From the NCBI GenBank assembly GCA_019635415.1, contig JAHBZN010000001.1, forward strand, positions 558,001-622,000: a stretch of 64,000 nt of DNA, in the 5' to 3' direction. The notes beneath the pieces were generated by a model. The model did no database searches. It worked only from the letters and a program-made list of their open reading frames with translations, and had not been told where the DNA came from. Below, piece after piece: positions 55,161-63,298 of the stretch. Each line of letters opens with the position of its first letter. Positions within the stretch are counted from its first letter, which is position 1. The stretch comes from Ramlibacter sp. (GTDB lineage: Bacteria > Pseudomonadota > Gammaproteobacteria > Burkholderiales > Burkholderiaceae_C). A program made the translations under genes and the position numbers.

Positions 55161-56309
55161 TCAGCCCGTCGCGTTGGCGAGGTGGCTCAGCTCGAACACG
55201 ATGGCCGTGAGCAGCTTGTCGCGCAGGCTGTTGGCGCTGACCCGGCCCACGCTGCGCGAGCCAAACCCGCCGACATCGAACACGTTGGCTACCGGGGACA
55301 CCTCAATCACCGCCAGTCCTCGTCCGCGCACGTCGTGGGCCGAGCGCCGCCAGTACCGGAAGGCTTCGGTATCAAGGAATTCGGGAACCGACACCAGGCA
55401 GTCGGGGACGGCAGAAGTGTCCGCCAAGGCGCGCAGGTCGCCCAGGTTTCGCAGGTGCTTCACGTGGGGCCGCAGCGTGTCGTAGGCGAGGGTGGCGAGT
55501 GGGCCTCGTGGCATCACGCACCACACCTCGGTGCGGTCAGGGTCGAACAGTGCGGCGCCGCTGCCGGGGCCGGGATCGACTTCGAGCACCGCGAGGCCGG
55601 AGTGCTGGCTCATCACCCGGTCGAACTGCACCACGACGCGGATACGCTCGGCTTCGACCTTTCGCTTGACCCGCACGCCTTTGAGCCGCGCCAGTTGCCA
55701 CAACACATACCAATCCACCGAATTGAGATGCCGGTCCTGGTCGGCGTTGTGGTTCAGCTCGGTGACGCGGACCCAGACCTCGCCGCGCGGCCGGCCGGCC
55801 TCGCGGCTGAGCTTGACGTGGATGTCCTGTCCGAGGTTGAGGGCCCAGGCCAGCAGCGAGTCCATGGCGCTGGCCAGAGATTCTGGCTCGGCCAGCACGT
55901 CGACCCGGGCCAGGTCGGCCGCAATATGGTGCCGCGGGCTGCGCTGCTGGTGATGCGACACGGCATCGGCCACCACTTCGTCCAGGGCCACGGCCTCTCC
56001 GGTGCGGGTGCGCGCCTGGTCCGCCAGCCGGGACAGCTTCTGGGCCGCGATGCCCGCCTGGTACAGGCGCTGCAAGGGCTCTTGCAGCCAGCGCGCCTCG
56101 TGGGAGCCGAGCCGCCGGCTGCGTGTGAGTTCGGACAGGCCCGCGAGGGTCTGGCGCACGGACTCCGCCATGTCGGCGCCCATGCCCGCCACCAGGCCCT
56201 GCCATCGTCCGCCGGCCATGGCGTCGCCCAGCGACTGCTGGAAAACCGACTCGAAGCCGGCCACGCTGCTCCTGAACACGGTGGTCCGCGGTGGCATGGT
56301 CGAACTCAT
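55161..56309 (-). CDS. Degenerate histidine-kinase/receiver-like protein
   Basis: A 382-residue cytosolic protein. The ATG at 56309 has a near-perfect AAGGAGGA site. Residues ~65-105 form helices like a dimerisation domain but without a phosphoacceptor His in the H-box position. Residues ~105-230 follow the path of an ATPase domain (LDEVVADAVSHHQQRSPRHH, then AMDSLLAWALNLG where the N box would be). The glycine-rich G boxes are absent; the G2 place reads LNSVDWYVLWQLARLKG. The last ~140 residues alternate strands and helices like a receiver domain (GLAVLEVDPG, DCLVSVPEF, GLAVIEVSP). The aspartate and lysine expected there are missing. The assignment to kinase/receiver folds is inference. Confidence 0.7.
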   Translation of the reverse strand: MSSTMPPRTTVFRSSVAGFESVFQQSLGDAMAGGRWQGLVAGMGADMAESVRQTLAGLSELTRSRRLGSHEARWLQEPLQRLYQAGIAAQKLSRLADQARTRTGEAVALDEVVADAVSHHQQRSPRHHIAADLARVDVLAEPESLASAMDSLLAWALNLGQDIHVKLSREAGRPRGEVWVRVTELNHNADQDRHLNSVDWYVLWQLARLKGVRVKRKVEAERIRVVVQFDRVMSQHSGLAVLEVDPGPGSGAALFDPDRTEVWCVMPRGPLATLAYDTLRPHVKHLRNLGDLRALADTSAVPDCLVSVPEFLDTEAFRYWRRSAHDVRGRGLAVIEVSPVANVFDVGGFGSRSVGRVSANSLRDKLLTAIVFELSHLANATG

Positions 56310-56474
56310 GGATTCCTCCTTGGCAAGGTGACGCAAAGGCGACAGCAATAGTTTCTAATTATTACATCAACGTGACTCGTCGATGGAGTTGATTGTGCTC
56401 CTTGATGGCGCATCATGGCGCATTTCGAATCCGTCATGCCGAAGCCAAAGTGGCGTGCGACAATGGAAGGCTTG

Positions 56475-57899
56475 ATGACCTCTTCCTTTTCCAACCTTTC
56501 GCTGGCCGAGCCGCTGGCGCGTGCCGTGGCCGAAATGGGCTACGAGTCCATGACCCCGATCCAGGCCCAGGCCATTCCCGTGGTGCTGACGGGCCAGGAT
56601 GTGATGGGTGCGGCCCAGACGGGCACGGGAAAGACGGCCGCCTTCTCGCTGCCCCTGCTCCAGCGCCTGCTCAAGCACGAGAACAGCTCCACGTCCCCCG
56701 CCCGCCACCCTGTGCGCGCGCTGGTGCTGCTGCCCACGCGCGAACTGGCCGACCAGGTGGCCCAGCAGATCAAGATGTACGCCAAGCACACCAACCTGCG
56801 CAGCGCCGTGGTGTTTGGCGGCATGGACATGAAGCCGCAGACGCTCGAACTGAAAAAGGGCGTTGAAGTGCTGGTGGCCACGCCCGGGCGCCTGCTGGAC
56901 CACATCGAAGCCAAGAACGCGGTGCTGAATCAGGTGGAGTACGTGGTGCTCGACGAGGCCGATCGCATGCTGGACATCGGCTTCCTGCCGGACCTGCAGC
57001 GCATCCTGAGTTACCTGCCCAAGCAGCGCACCACGCTGTTGTTCTCGGCCACCTTTTCGCCCGAGATCAAGCGCCTGGCCAACAGCTACCTCAAGGACCC
57101 GATCACCATCGAGGTGGCGCGGCCCAACGAGACGGCCTCCACCGTCGAACAGCATTTCTACAGCGTGGGCGACGACGACAAGCGCCGCGCGCTCAAGCAG
57201 ATCGTGCGCCAGCGCGGCATCACGCAGGCCTTCGTCTTCGTCAACAGCAAGCTCGGCTGCGCGCGGCTGGCCCGGTCGCTGGAGCGCGAGGGCATCAAGA
57301 CCAATGCGCTGCATGGCGACAAGAGCCAGGACGAGCGCCTGAAGGCCCTGGCCGCGTTCAAGGCCGGCGAGGTGCAACTGCTGGTGTGCACCGACGTGGC
57401 CGCGCGCGGGCTGGACATCAAGGACGTGCCCGCGGTCTTCAACTTCGACCTGCCGTTCAATGCCGAAGACTACGTGCATCGCATTGGCCGCACCGGTCGC
57501 GCCGGTGCCTCGGGCCTGGCGGTGACCTTTGTCTCCAAAAGCGATGGCCGGCTGGTGGCTGACCTCGAAAAGCTGCTGAAGAAAAAGCTGGAGATCGAGG
57601 CGGTCGAATTCGAGGAAGACCGTCCGCGTGGCCGCATCAACGACGGCCGCCGCCACTGGCGTGACGAGGGCGAGGTGGGCGATCCGAGGGATGTGCTGGA
57701 CGCCCCCCGCGGGCCTCGGGGGCCGCGCGACGTGCGCCCGGCGCCCGCGCCGCGTGACCCGTTCTTCGACCAGCCCTACCAGCCGCCGGCGAACGACGCC
57801 ACGCCGACCTGGGAAGCGTCGGCCAAACCGGCGGGTGGCCGGGTGTCGGCCAACATCAAGCCCAAGCGCAAGGTGGCCGCGCTGTTCAAGGCCGGCTGA
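56475..57899 (+). CDS. DEAD-box RNA helicase (RhlE-like)
   Basis: A 474-residue ATP-dependent RNA helicase. All motifs are present in order: Q motif MTPIQAQAIP, Walker A AQTGTGKT, PTRELADQ, ATPGRLLDH, VLDEADRMLD, the SAT of LFSATFS, then FVNSK, ARGLDIKDVP and HRIGRTGRAG. The C-terminal ~90 residues are Pro/Arg-rich and probably unstructured, ending KPKRKVAALFKAG. Such tails help bind ribosomal RNA in RhlE-type proteins. The ATG at 56475 is preceded by GGAAGG; an in-frame ATG at 56415 would add 20 residues. It converges on apaH. Confidence 0.94.
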   Translation: MTSSFSNLSLAEPLARAVAEMGYESMTPIQAQAIPVVLTGQDVMGAAQTGTGKTAAFSLPLLQRLLKHENSSTSPARHPVRALVLLPTRELADQVAQQIKMYAKHTNLRSAVVFGGMDMKPQTLELKKGVEVLVATPGRLLDHIEAKNAVLNQVEYVVLDEADRMLDIGFLPDLQRILSYLPKQRTTLLFSATFSPEIKRLANSYLKDPITIEVARPNETASTVEQHFYSVGDDDKRRALKQIVRQRGITQAFVFVNSKLGCARLARSLEREGIKTNALHGDKSQDERLKALAAFKAGEVQLLVCTDVAARGLDIKDVPAVFNFDLPFNAEDYVHRIGRTGRAGASGLAVTFVSKSDGRLVADLEKLLKKKLEIEAVEFEEDRPRGRINDGRRHWRDEGEVGDPRDVLDAPRGPRGPRDVRPAPAPRDPFFDQPYQPPANDATPTWEASAKPAGGRVSANIKPKRKVAALFKAG

Positions 57900-57921
57900 G
57901 CTTTCGGCGCCCCCATTCCGA

Positions 57922-57979
57922 GGCATTTTGGGCTGTAGCCCTTGTCGGGCGGCCACTGCTTGCTATAAAAAGTAGAGCA
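57922..57979 (-). repeat. Dispersed ~58-bp repeat, copy 6
   Basis: On the minus strand: TGCTCTACTTTTTATAGC, 19 nt including GTGGCCG, then AGGGCTACAGCC and AAAAT. It lies between the convergent helicase and apaH genes and touches the apaH stop at 57982. Confidence 0.88.
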
Positions 57980-57981
57980 AT

Positions 57982-58815
57982 TCACTCGCCCGGCCTTTGC
58001 GCCTGCTCGCATTTCACCTGCACCAGCTCGTGCCGGGCGGGGTCCGCATCGAGGCGCAGCGCGCTGAGGCAACCGCCCCAGACGCAGCCGGTGTCCAGCG
58101 ACATCAGCCCCGGGCGCAGCAGCAGGCCCAGCGTGGACCAATGCCCGAAGGCCACGGTGACGTCCGCGGTGCGCCGGCCCGGCACGTCGAACCAGGGCAG
58201 GTAGCCCGCGGGTGTGGCCTCCAGGCCGCCGCTGGTCTTGAGGTCCATCACCCCATCGGGCGTGCAGAAGCGCAGCCGCGTGAGCGCATTGACGATGACG
58301 CGCAACCGGTCCGTGCCCGTCAACGCGTCGTCCCAGCGGTTGGGCTGGTTGCCGTACATCACATTCAGGAAATCCGGCAGGTCGGGCCCGCGCAGCACGG
58401 CCTCCAGCTCGGCGGCCAGGGCCAGGGTCTGCGCGAGCGTCCAGCCGGGCAGCACCCCGCCGTGCACCATCAGCACGCCGTGCGCGTGCACGGCCATGGG
58501 CCGGTGCCTGAGCCAGTCCAGCAGGGCGGCGCGGTCGTTGGCCTGCAGCACCGGGTCCATGGTGTCGTTGCGGTGCGCGGGGCGGGTGCCCTGCGCCACG
58601 GCCAGCAGGCTCAGGTCGTGGTTGCCCAGCAGGCACCGGGCCGAGTCGCCCAGCGCCATCAGCCGCCGCAGCACCGCGGCCGACGCCGGCCCGCGGTTCA
58701 CGAGGTCGCCCAGCAGGTACGCAGTGTCCCGGCTGGGCGAGAAATCCAGGGTGTCGAGCAACCGGCCCAGGGCCGGGTCGCAGCCCTGCACATCGCCGAT
58801 CAGGTAAATTGCCAT
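57982..58815 (-). CDS. apaH: Symmetrical bis(5'-nucleosyl)-tetraphosphatase
   Basis: A 277-residue calcineurin-like phosphoesterase that splits Ap4A into two ADP. Recent work on E. coli ApaH also shows removal of Np4 caps from RNA. Metal motifs are YLIGDVQGC, YLLGDLVNRGP and CLLGNHDLSLLA. VMVHGGVLPGW and FGHWSTLGLL complete the site. It is divergent from the CNNM-type gene, 23 bp apart. Confidence 0.95.
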   Translation of the reverse strand: MAIYLIGDVQGCDPALGRLLDTLDFSPSRDTAYLLGDLVNRGPASAAVLRRLMALGDSARCLLGNHDLSLLAVAQGTRPAHRNDTMDPVLQANDRAALLDWLRHRPMAVHAHGVLMVHGGVLPGWTLAQTLALAAELEAVLRGPDLPDFLNVMYGNQPNRWDDALTGTDRLRVIVNALTRLRFCTPDGVMDLKTSGGLEATPAGYLPWFDVPGRRTADVTVAFGHWSTLGLLLRPGLMSLDTGCVWGGCLSALRLDADPARHELVQVKCEQAQRPGE

Positions 58816-58838
58816 GGTTGTCCTTTTGTCTGCATCAC

Positions 58839-60149
58839 ATGGATTTTCTGCTGATCGCGTTCCTGACCCTTCTCAACGGCGTGTTTGCCATGTCGGAGCT
58901 GGCGCTGGCCTCGAGCCGCAAGGCCCGGCTCAGCAGCCTGGCGGAGGATGGCGACAAGGGCGCGCAGGCCTCGATCGCGCTGCTGGACAACCCCACGCAG
59001 TTCCTGTCCTCGGTGCAGGTGGGCATCACGTCCATCGGCATGCTCAACGGCATCATTGGCGAGGCCGCCTTCAGTTCCGATCTGGCCGTCGAGCTGATGG
59101 CGCTGGGCATGCCTGACACGGCGGCCTCGATCACGGCCACCGCGCTGGTGGTCACGGTCATCACGTTCATCACCATCGTGTTCGGCGAGCTGGTGCCCAA
59201 GCGCATCGGCCAGCTCTACCCGGAGACCGTGGCGCGCCTGGTGGCGCGGCCCATGACCTGGGTGGCGCGCGTCGCCAAGCCCTTTGTCTGGCTGCTGTCG
59301 TTCAGCACGCAGACGGTGCTGAAGCTGCTGCGCATCGACAACGCCGCCGGCCGCCTCATGACCGAGGAAGAGATCGTTGCCAGCCTGGAGGAGGGCGTGG
59401 ACGCCGGCGTGATCGAGCGCCACGAGCGCCAGATGGTGCAGAACGTGTTCCACCTCGATGACCGGCCCTTGACCTCGCTCATGGTGCCGCGCTCCGACAT
59501 CGAGTGGCTCGGCGCGGGCATGAGCATCGCCGAGGGCCTGAAGCAGGCCGGGACGGGTGACACGCATTCCTGGTACCCGGTGTGCCGCGGGTCCCTCGAT
59601 GAGGTGGTGGGCGTGATCAGCGTGGCCATCCTGCTGCAGCTCGGCCCGGACAACCCCGACACCGTGGAAACCCATGTGGAGCCGGCGCTGTTCGTGCCCG
59701 AAACGCTGAGCGGGCTCGAGCTGCTGGAGCAGTTCCGGGCCAAATCGGGGCGCATGGTCTTCGTGGTGGACGAATACGGCGTGGTGCAGGGCCTGATGAC
59801 GCCGGGCGACCTGCTCGAGGCCATCACGGGCGAGCTCAAGCCCGGGGCACTGGCCGATGCCTGGGCCACGCAGCGCGATGATGGCTCGTGGCTTCTGGAC
59901 GGACTGATGCCGGTGGCCGAGCTGCGGGCCCGGCTGGACATCCGCGAGCTGCCCGACGAGGACCGGGGGCGCTACAACACCGTGGCCGGCCTGCTGATGG
60001 CGGTGTCAGGCCATCTGCCCGCCACGGCCGAACGGATCGAGTGCGCGGGCTGGCTGTTCGAGGTGGTGGACCTGGACGGCCGGCGCATCGACAAGGTGCT
60101 GGCCACGCCGCTGCCACCGGGCAGCGAGCCGGCGGAGGAATCTGCATGA
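58839..60149 (+). CDS. CNNM/CorC (HlyC) family transporter-associated membrane protein
   Basis: A 436-residue protein. The N-terminal DUF21/CNNM membrane domain starts MDFLLIAFLTLLNGVFAMSE and has about four helices to residue 150. Two CBS domains follow (~residues 205-340, e.g. PLTSLMVPRSDIEWL and MVFVVDEYGVVQGL), and a CorC_HlyC domain ends it (DGLMPVAELRARLDIRELPD). The family acts in magnesium/cobalt homeostasis and is often mis-named hemolysin. I chose the ATG at 58839; an in-frame TTG at 58809 adds ten residues. sapC follows after 15 bp. Confidence 0.92.
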   Translation: MDFLLIAFLTLLNGVFAMSELALASSRKARLSSLAEDGDKGAQASIALLDNPTQFLSSVQVGITSIGMLNGIIGEAAFSSDLAVELMALGMPDTAASITATALVVTVITFITIVFGELVPKRIGQLYPETVARLVARPMTWVARVAKPFVWLLSFSTQTVLKLLRIDNAAGRLMTEEEIVASLEEGVDAGVIERHERQMVQNVFHLDDRPLTSLMVPRSDIEWLGAGMSIAEGLKQAGTGDTHSWYPVCRGSLDEVVGVISVAILLQLGPDNPDTVETHVEPALFVPETLSGLELLEQFRAKSGRMVFVVDEYGVVQGLMTPGDLLEAITGELKPGALADAWATQRDDGSWLLDGLMPVAELRARLDIRELPDEDRGRYNTVAGLLMAVSGHLPATAERIECAGWLFEVVDLDGRRIDKVLATPLPPGSEPAEESA

Positions 60150-60164
60150 GAGGGGAAGCAACGC

Positions 60165-60914
60165 ATGTCTGACGCGGTCTACTACGAAAAGCCGGTGCTG
60201 CTGCACCGGGACACCCACCGCCACCGCAAGGTGGCGCCCAGCTCCAGCTTCGCGTTTGCGCGCAAGGCCAACTCGCTGTACCTCGCGGGTGTGGAGTTTG
60301 GTGAGGCGGGCAAGGAGTACGCCATCGTTTTCACGCGCGCGGCCGGGCGCAAGGTGGTGCCCGTCGCGATGCTGGGCCTGCGCCCGCGCGAGAACCTGTA
60401 CGTGGGCGACGATGCGCGCTGGACCGCCAGCTACATCCCCGCCTTTGTGCGCCGCTATCCCTTTGTGCTGTCCGAACTGGCGGGCGGGCAGTTCGGCGTC
60501 TGCATCGACGAGGCCTACCCCGGCCTGGGCACCACCGAAGGGGAGGCCCTGTTCGATGCCACAGGCGGCAACACGCCCTTTCTGCAGAACGCGCTGGATT
60601 TCCTGAACCGCTACCAGCAGGAGTACCAGCGCACCGACGCGTTCTGCCAGCGCCTGGTCGAGATGGACCTGCTCATGGAAATGAACGCCAAGGCCGACCT
60701 GATCGACGGGCGCAGCTTCACGGTCAACGGGCTGATGGTGGTGGACGAGAAGAAGCTGCTGTCGTTGCCCGACGCCCGGGCCCTGTCGCTGTTTCGCAGC
60801 GGCGAATTGCACTGGATCTCCATGCACCTGGCCAGCCTGTCGAACATGCAGCGCCTGGTGGACCGCCTGGCCGCGCGCAAGGCGCAGATGGCCCCTCCAC
60901 CCAGGCCGGCCTGA
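60165..60914 (+). CDS. SapC family protein
   Basis: A 249-residue cytosolic protein of the SapC-like family. Typical segments are FAFARKANSLYLAGVEF, MLGLRPRENLYVGDDARW, IPAFVRRYPFVLSE and LFDATGGNTPFLQNALDFLN. The family was named from a Campylobacter S-layer locus, but its function is not known; members are common in Proteobacteria next to cupin or halogenase genes. No such partner is here. It probably shares a transcript with the CNNM-type gene. Confidence 0.88.
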   Translation: MSDAVYYEKPVLLHRDTHRHRKVAPSSSFAFARKANSLYLAGVEFGEAGKEYAIVFTRAAGRKVVPVAMLGLRPRENLYVGDDARWTASYIPAFVRRYPFVLSELAGGQFGVCIDEAYPGLGTTEGEALFDATGGNTPFLQNALDFLNRYQQEYQRTDAFCQRLVEMDLLMEMNAKADLIDGRSFTVNGLMVVDEKKLLSLPDARALSLFRSGELHWISMHLASLSNMQRLVDRLAARKAQMAPPPRPA

Positions 60915-60919
60915 ACGGC

Positions 60920-61261
60920 TCAATGGCCGGAATCGCTGAAGCGGGCGGGATTGATGACCTCGAGGTCACCCTCGTCGACCAGCGACTGGATCAGGGCGTC
61001 GGCCTGGCTGGCTGACAAGTCCGTGCTGGCCAGGAACCAGCGACGGTTGACGGGCCGGGCGCTCATGATGGACAGCGTCCGGTAGATGCTGGCGGTGCGG
61101 TGCACGGAGGGCAGTGCCGGCCAGCGGCGCAGCCGGTAGATCAGTTCACCCGGCGCCGGCCCCGGGCCGGGTTCATTGGCCGCCTCGCCCAGCACCCACA
61201 GACCCGCGAAAGACGACGACGTCTTCACGACCCAGTGGCGCAGGTTGTCATAGATCGGCAT
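60920..61261 (-). CDS. Hypothetical protein
   Basis: A 113-residue protein that I do not recognise. The N-terminal half is rich in Trp, Pro and Gly (DNLRHWVVKTSSSFAGLWVL); the C-terminal part ASQADALIQSLVDEGDLEVI looks like a helix-turn-strand. No signal peptide or membrane helix. It converges with sapC (5-bp gap). Coding quality is acceptable but evidence is limited to the ORF and its consistent codon use. Confidence 0.55.
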   Translation of the reverse strand: MPIYDNLRHWVVKTSSSFAGLWVLGEAANEPGPGPAPGELIYRLRRWPALPSVHRTASIYRTLSIMSARPVNRRWFLASTDLSASQADALIQSLVDEGDLEVINPARFSDSGH

Positions 61262-61454
61262 GGCAGGTCCAGTGTGCCGGCCTCGTACCCCGCGTCAGTA
61301 GGGCATTGCGGCAACCGGCCCTAAGCAAATTACCTAGTCGGGCCCTCGGGTCCGCGAAAATGTGTCCGGATGTGACGCGGCCGCCTATACTGCGGCCAGC
61401 AGCCCGAAAGGGGGCTGAACCAAGGGGAGCCTCAACACACCGGAGCGATGTGGC

Positions 61455-63029
61455 ATGGCAACCATTCCCTGGCATGAGACCTGGATGCGCGACACCTACT
61501 CGCGCTTTGACTCTCGCAGCGACAAATTCAAGGCCATCGACCTGGCCATCTTCGTCTACGACAGCAACAAGTCCGAAGAATGCCGCCAGGCCATCAAGAA
61601 GGCGCTGGACGACTACATCTTCGATCACAAACGCCGGGGCAAGGACTGGACCCAGAGCGTGCGCAACAGGAAAGGTGCCGTCACCAACCTGTACCGCGCT
61701 GTCAATGACCTGGATGCGCGCGCGCTCACGCAGGCTGACCTGGATGCCATCGAGGCCGCCGTGGAATTGCAGCAGGCCGCGCTCAAGACCATGTTCAAGG
61801 GCAAGAGCCTCAGCCTGCGCAGCTTCAACAAGAAACGCCATGCCGAAGGGGTGAAGAATCTGGTCACGGGCGTCCAGGGCACGGCGGCCAACATTCGGGA
61901 CCTGAGTCTTGCCAAGTCCAACAAGCAGGCCAACACCACCGTCAACGTGGTGGCAGGCACGGCCGTGACCGACAAGTTCAAGGAACTCGTCAAGACCGTC
62001 TCGGGGGCGCTCGACCCGGAGATGGTGATGCGCGAGCTGGGGCTGGGCAGCGTGAGCGACTTTGCCAAAAGCATGGCGCCCGCGCTGGGCATCATTGCCT
62101 CGGCCAGCGACACCGCCGTGGGCCTGTGCAAGATCGCCTACCAGCGCTGGAGCGCCGCCAGCCTGCGCGAGGCCAGCACCTGGACGCTGGCGCCCGGCGA
62201 CCCGCTGGCGGCCTTCCACGCGCTGGAAACCCTGCTGGACCGCGAGATCAATTCCACCGTGGCCAGCACCGCCATCTCGGGAGCGGCCTTCACGGCCAAG
62301 ATGCTGTGCGGCGCGCTCGATCTGGGTGCGGCCAGCGGCCCGGCCATCGGCCTCGCTGAAACCATTGCCAAGGCCATCCAGAAGATCACCGAGTTCGTGC
62401 GCGAGGCGCTCGAGGTGGAGAAGGGCAATGCTCTGCTGGCGCGTGGCGATTTTGGCATCGGCCTGTTCCAGACCTGCCCCATCCTGGGCTGCTACTTCCT
62501 GGTGGTGCAGGACCACAGCACCATCATCAACATGGCGGTGGCCGACTACGGCACCGCCAACTGGAAGATGGACGTGGAACGGATGATGGCGGCGGCGCGG
62601 CCCGTGCTGGCCAAGGCCGCCGAATTCGTGCGGGCCTCGCCCTGGGAAATCGCCGGCCTGGAAAACGCCAAGGGCATCAAGATGGCGGCGTGGGACAAGA
62701 TGAGCACCACCGAGAAGGCCTCCAATCTCAAACAGCATGTGATCGACGGGCTGGTGGACGCCGTGTCGTCCGGCCAGTCCACGCCGGGGCCGCAGGTGGA
62801 TCGCTCACGCATCGTCGGCTTCGGCAGCGAAAACCCGCCCCCGCCGCGGCTGGAGCGTTCAGGCGGGCGTGTTGTGCCGCCGCCGCTGCCGCCCAGGCCG
62901 ATTCGCAACAAGCCCGCCCTCCAGCCCGCCCCATCCGTGGCGCCATCGCCCGGCAGCCCGACGGCACCGATGTCCCTGGGAGACTTCGTCAATGCGAACC
63001 AGGCGTCCTTGCCGGCGCGCGTTGATTGA
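61455..63029 (+). CDS. Hypothetical protein with proline-rich C-terminus
   Basis: A 524-residue protein without a family that I recognise and without a signal peptide. It begins MATIPWHETWMRDTYSRFDS, followed by a Lys-rich helical part (to residue ~150). The centre (residues ~195-330) has Ala/Gly-rich amphipathic stretches such as AAFTAKMLCGALDLGAASGP and may associate with membranes. The last ~70 residues are Pro-rich (VVPPPLPPRPIRNKPA). It has its own 193-bp leader region, including TATACT at 61386-61391, and a strong terminator behind, so it looks monocistronic. Confidence 0.75.
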   Translation: MATIPWHETWMRDTYSRFDSRSDKFKAIDLAIFVYDSNKSEECRQAIKKALDDYIFDHKRRGKDWTQSVRNRKGAVTNLYRAVNDLDARALTQADLDAIEAAVELQQAALKTMFKGKSLSLRSFNKKRHAEGVKNLVTGVQGTAANIRDLSLAKSNKQANTTVNVVAGTAVTDKFKELVKTVSGALDPEMVMRELGLGSVSDFAKSMAPALGIIASASDTAVGLCKIAYQRWSAASLREASTWTLAPGDPLAAFHALETLLDREINSTVASTAISGAAFTAKMLCGALDLGAASGPAIGLAETIAKAIQKITEFVREALEVEKGNALLARGDFGIGLFQTCPILGCYFLVVQDHSTIINMAVADYGTANWKMDVERMMAAARPVLAKAAEFVRASPWEIAGLENAKGIKMAAWDKMSTTEKASNLKQHVIDGLVDAVSSGQSTPGPQVDRSRIVGFGSENPPPPRLERSGGRVVPPPLPPRPIRNKPALQPAPSVAPSPGSPTAPMSLGDFVNANQASLPARVD

Positions 63030-63054
63030 ACACTCTGCAAGCCGGATCCGGCAA

Positions 63055-63095
63055 AGAAAAAAGCCCTGACTCTTGCGAATCAGGGCTTTTTATTT
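63055..63095. terminator. Bidirectional intrinsic terminator
   Basis: AAGCCCTGA / TCAGGGCTT form a 9-bp stem around CTCTTGCGAA, with TTTTTATTTT on the plus side and TTTTTTC on the minus side. It ends the hypothetical gene on the plus strand and the tRNA-Thr transcript on the minus strand. A perfect GCCGGATCCGGC palindrome lies just before it at 63041-63052. Confidence 0.9.
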
Positions 63096-63171
63096 TGGTG
63101 CCGGAGAGATGAATCGAACACCCGACCTTCTCATTACGAATGAGCTGCTCTACCGACTGAGCTACACCGGC
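63096..63171 (-). tRNA. tRNA-Thr, anticodon CGT
   Basis: 76 nt with encoded CCA. The acceptor begins GCCGGTG and ends CTCCGGC-A-CCA, with one U-U mismatch in the stem. The D-arm contains TAGCTCAGTCGGTAGAGC. The anticodon stem is CTCAT/ATGAG around TCGTA, giving CGU for ACG codons, and the T-arm has GTTCGATTC. Confidence 0.95.
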
Positions 63172-63182
63172 GATAGCCCGCG

Positions 63183-63188
63183 ATTATA
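63183..63188 (-). promoter_or_regulatory. -10 box of the tRNA-Thr promoter
   Basis: A perfect TATAAT on the minus strand, 12 bp before the tRNA 5' end and followed by GC-rich CGCGGGC, as expected for a stable RNA. No good -35 hexamer was found at 16-18 bp. Confidence 0.5.
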
Positions 63189-63298
63189 GCCTATCCGTAA
63201 CGGGCTCCCCGGGCGGGAATGGGGGGTATTCCGTGGAAGTGGCGCCCGAACAGCTTCTAGGCCGCCAGCCGCAAAGGAATGTCCCCGGGGGCTGTCGA

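Noticed and set aside
56405..56423. Tandem ATGGCGCAT repeat before the helicase gene
   Set aside because: Two 9-bp units at 10-bp spacing are too short to interpret; kept only as a note.
63041..63052. Perfect palindrome GCCGGATCCGGC
   Set aside because: In a GC-rich genome a 12-bp palindrome beside a terminator is probably part of the 3' structure rather than a binding site.
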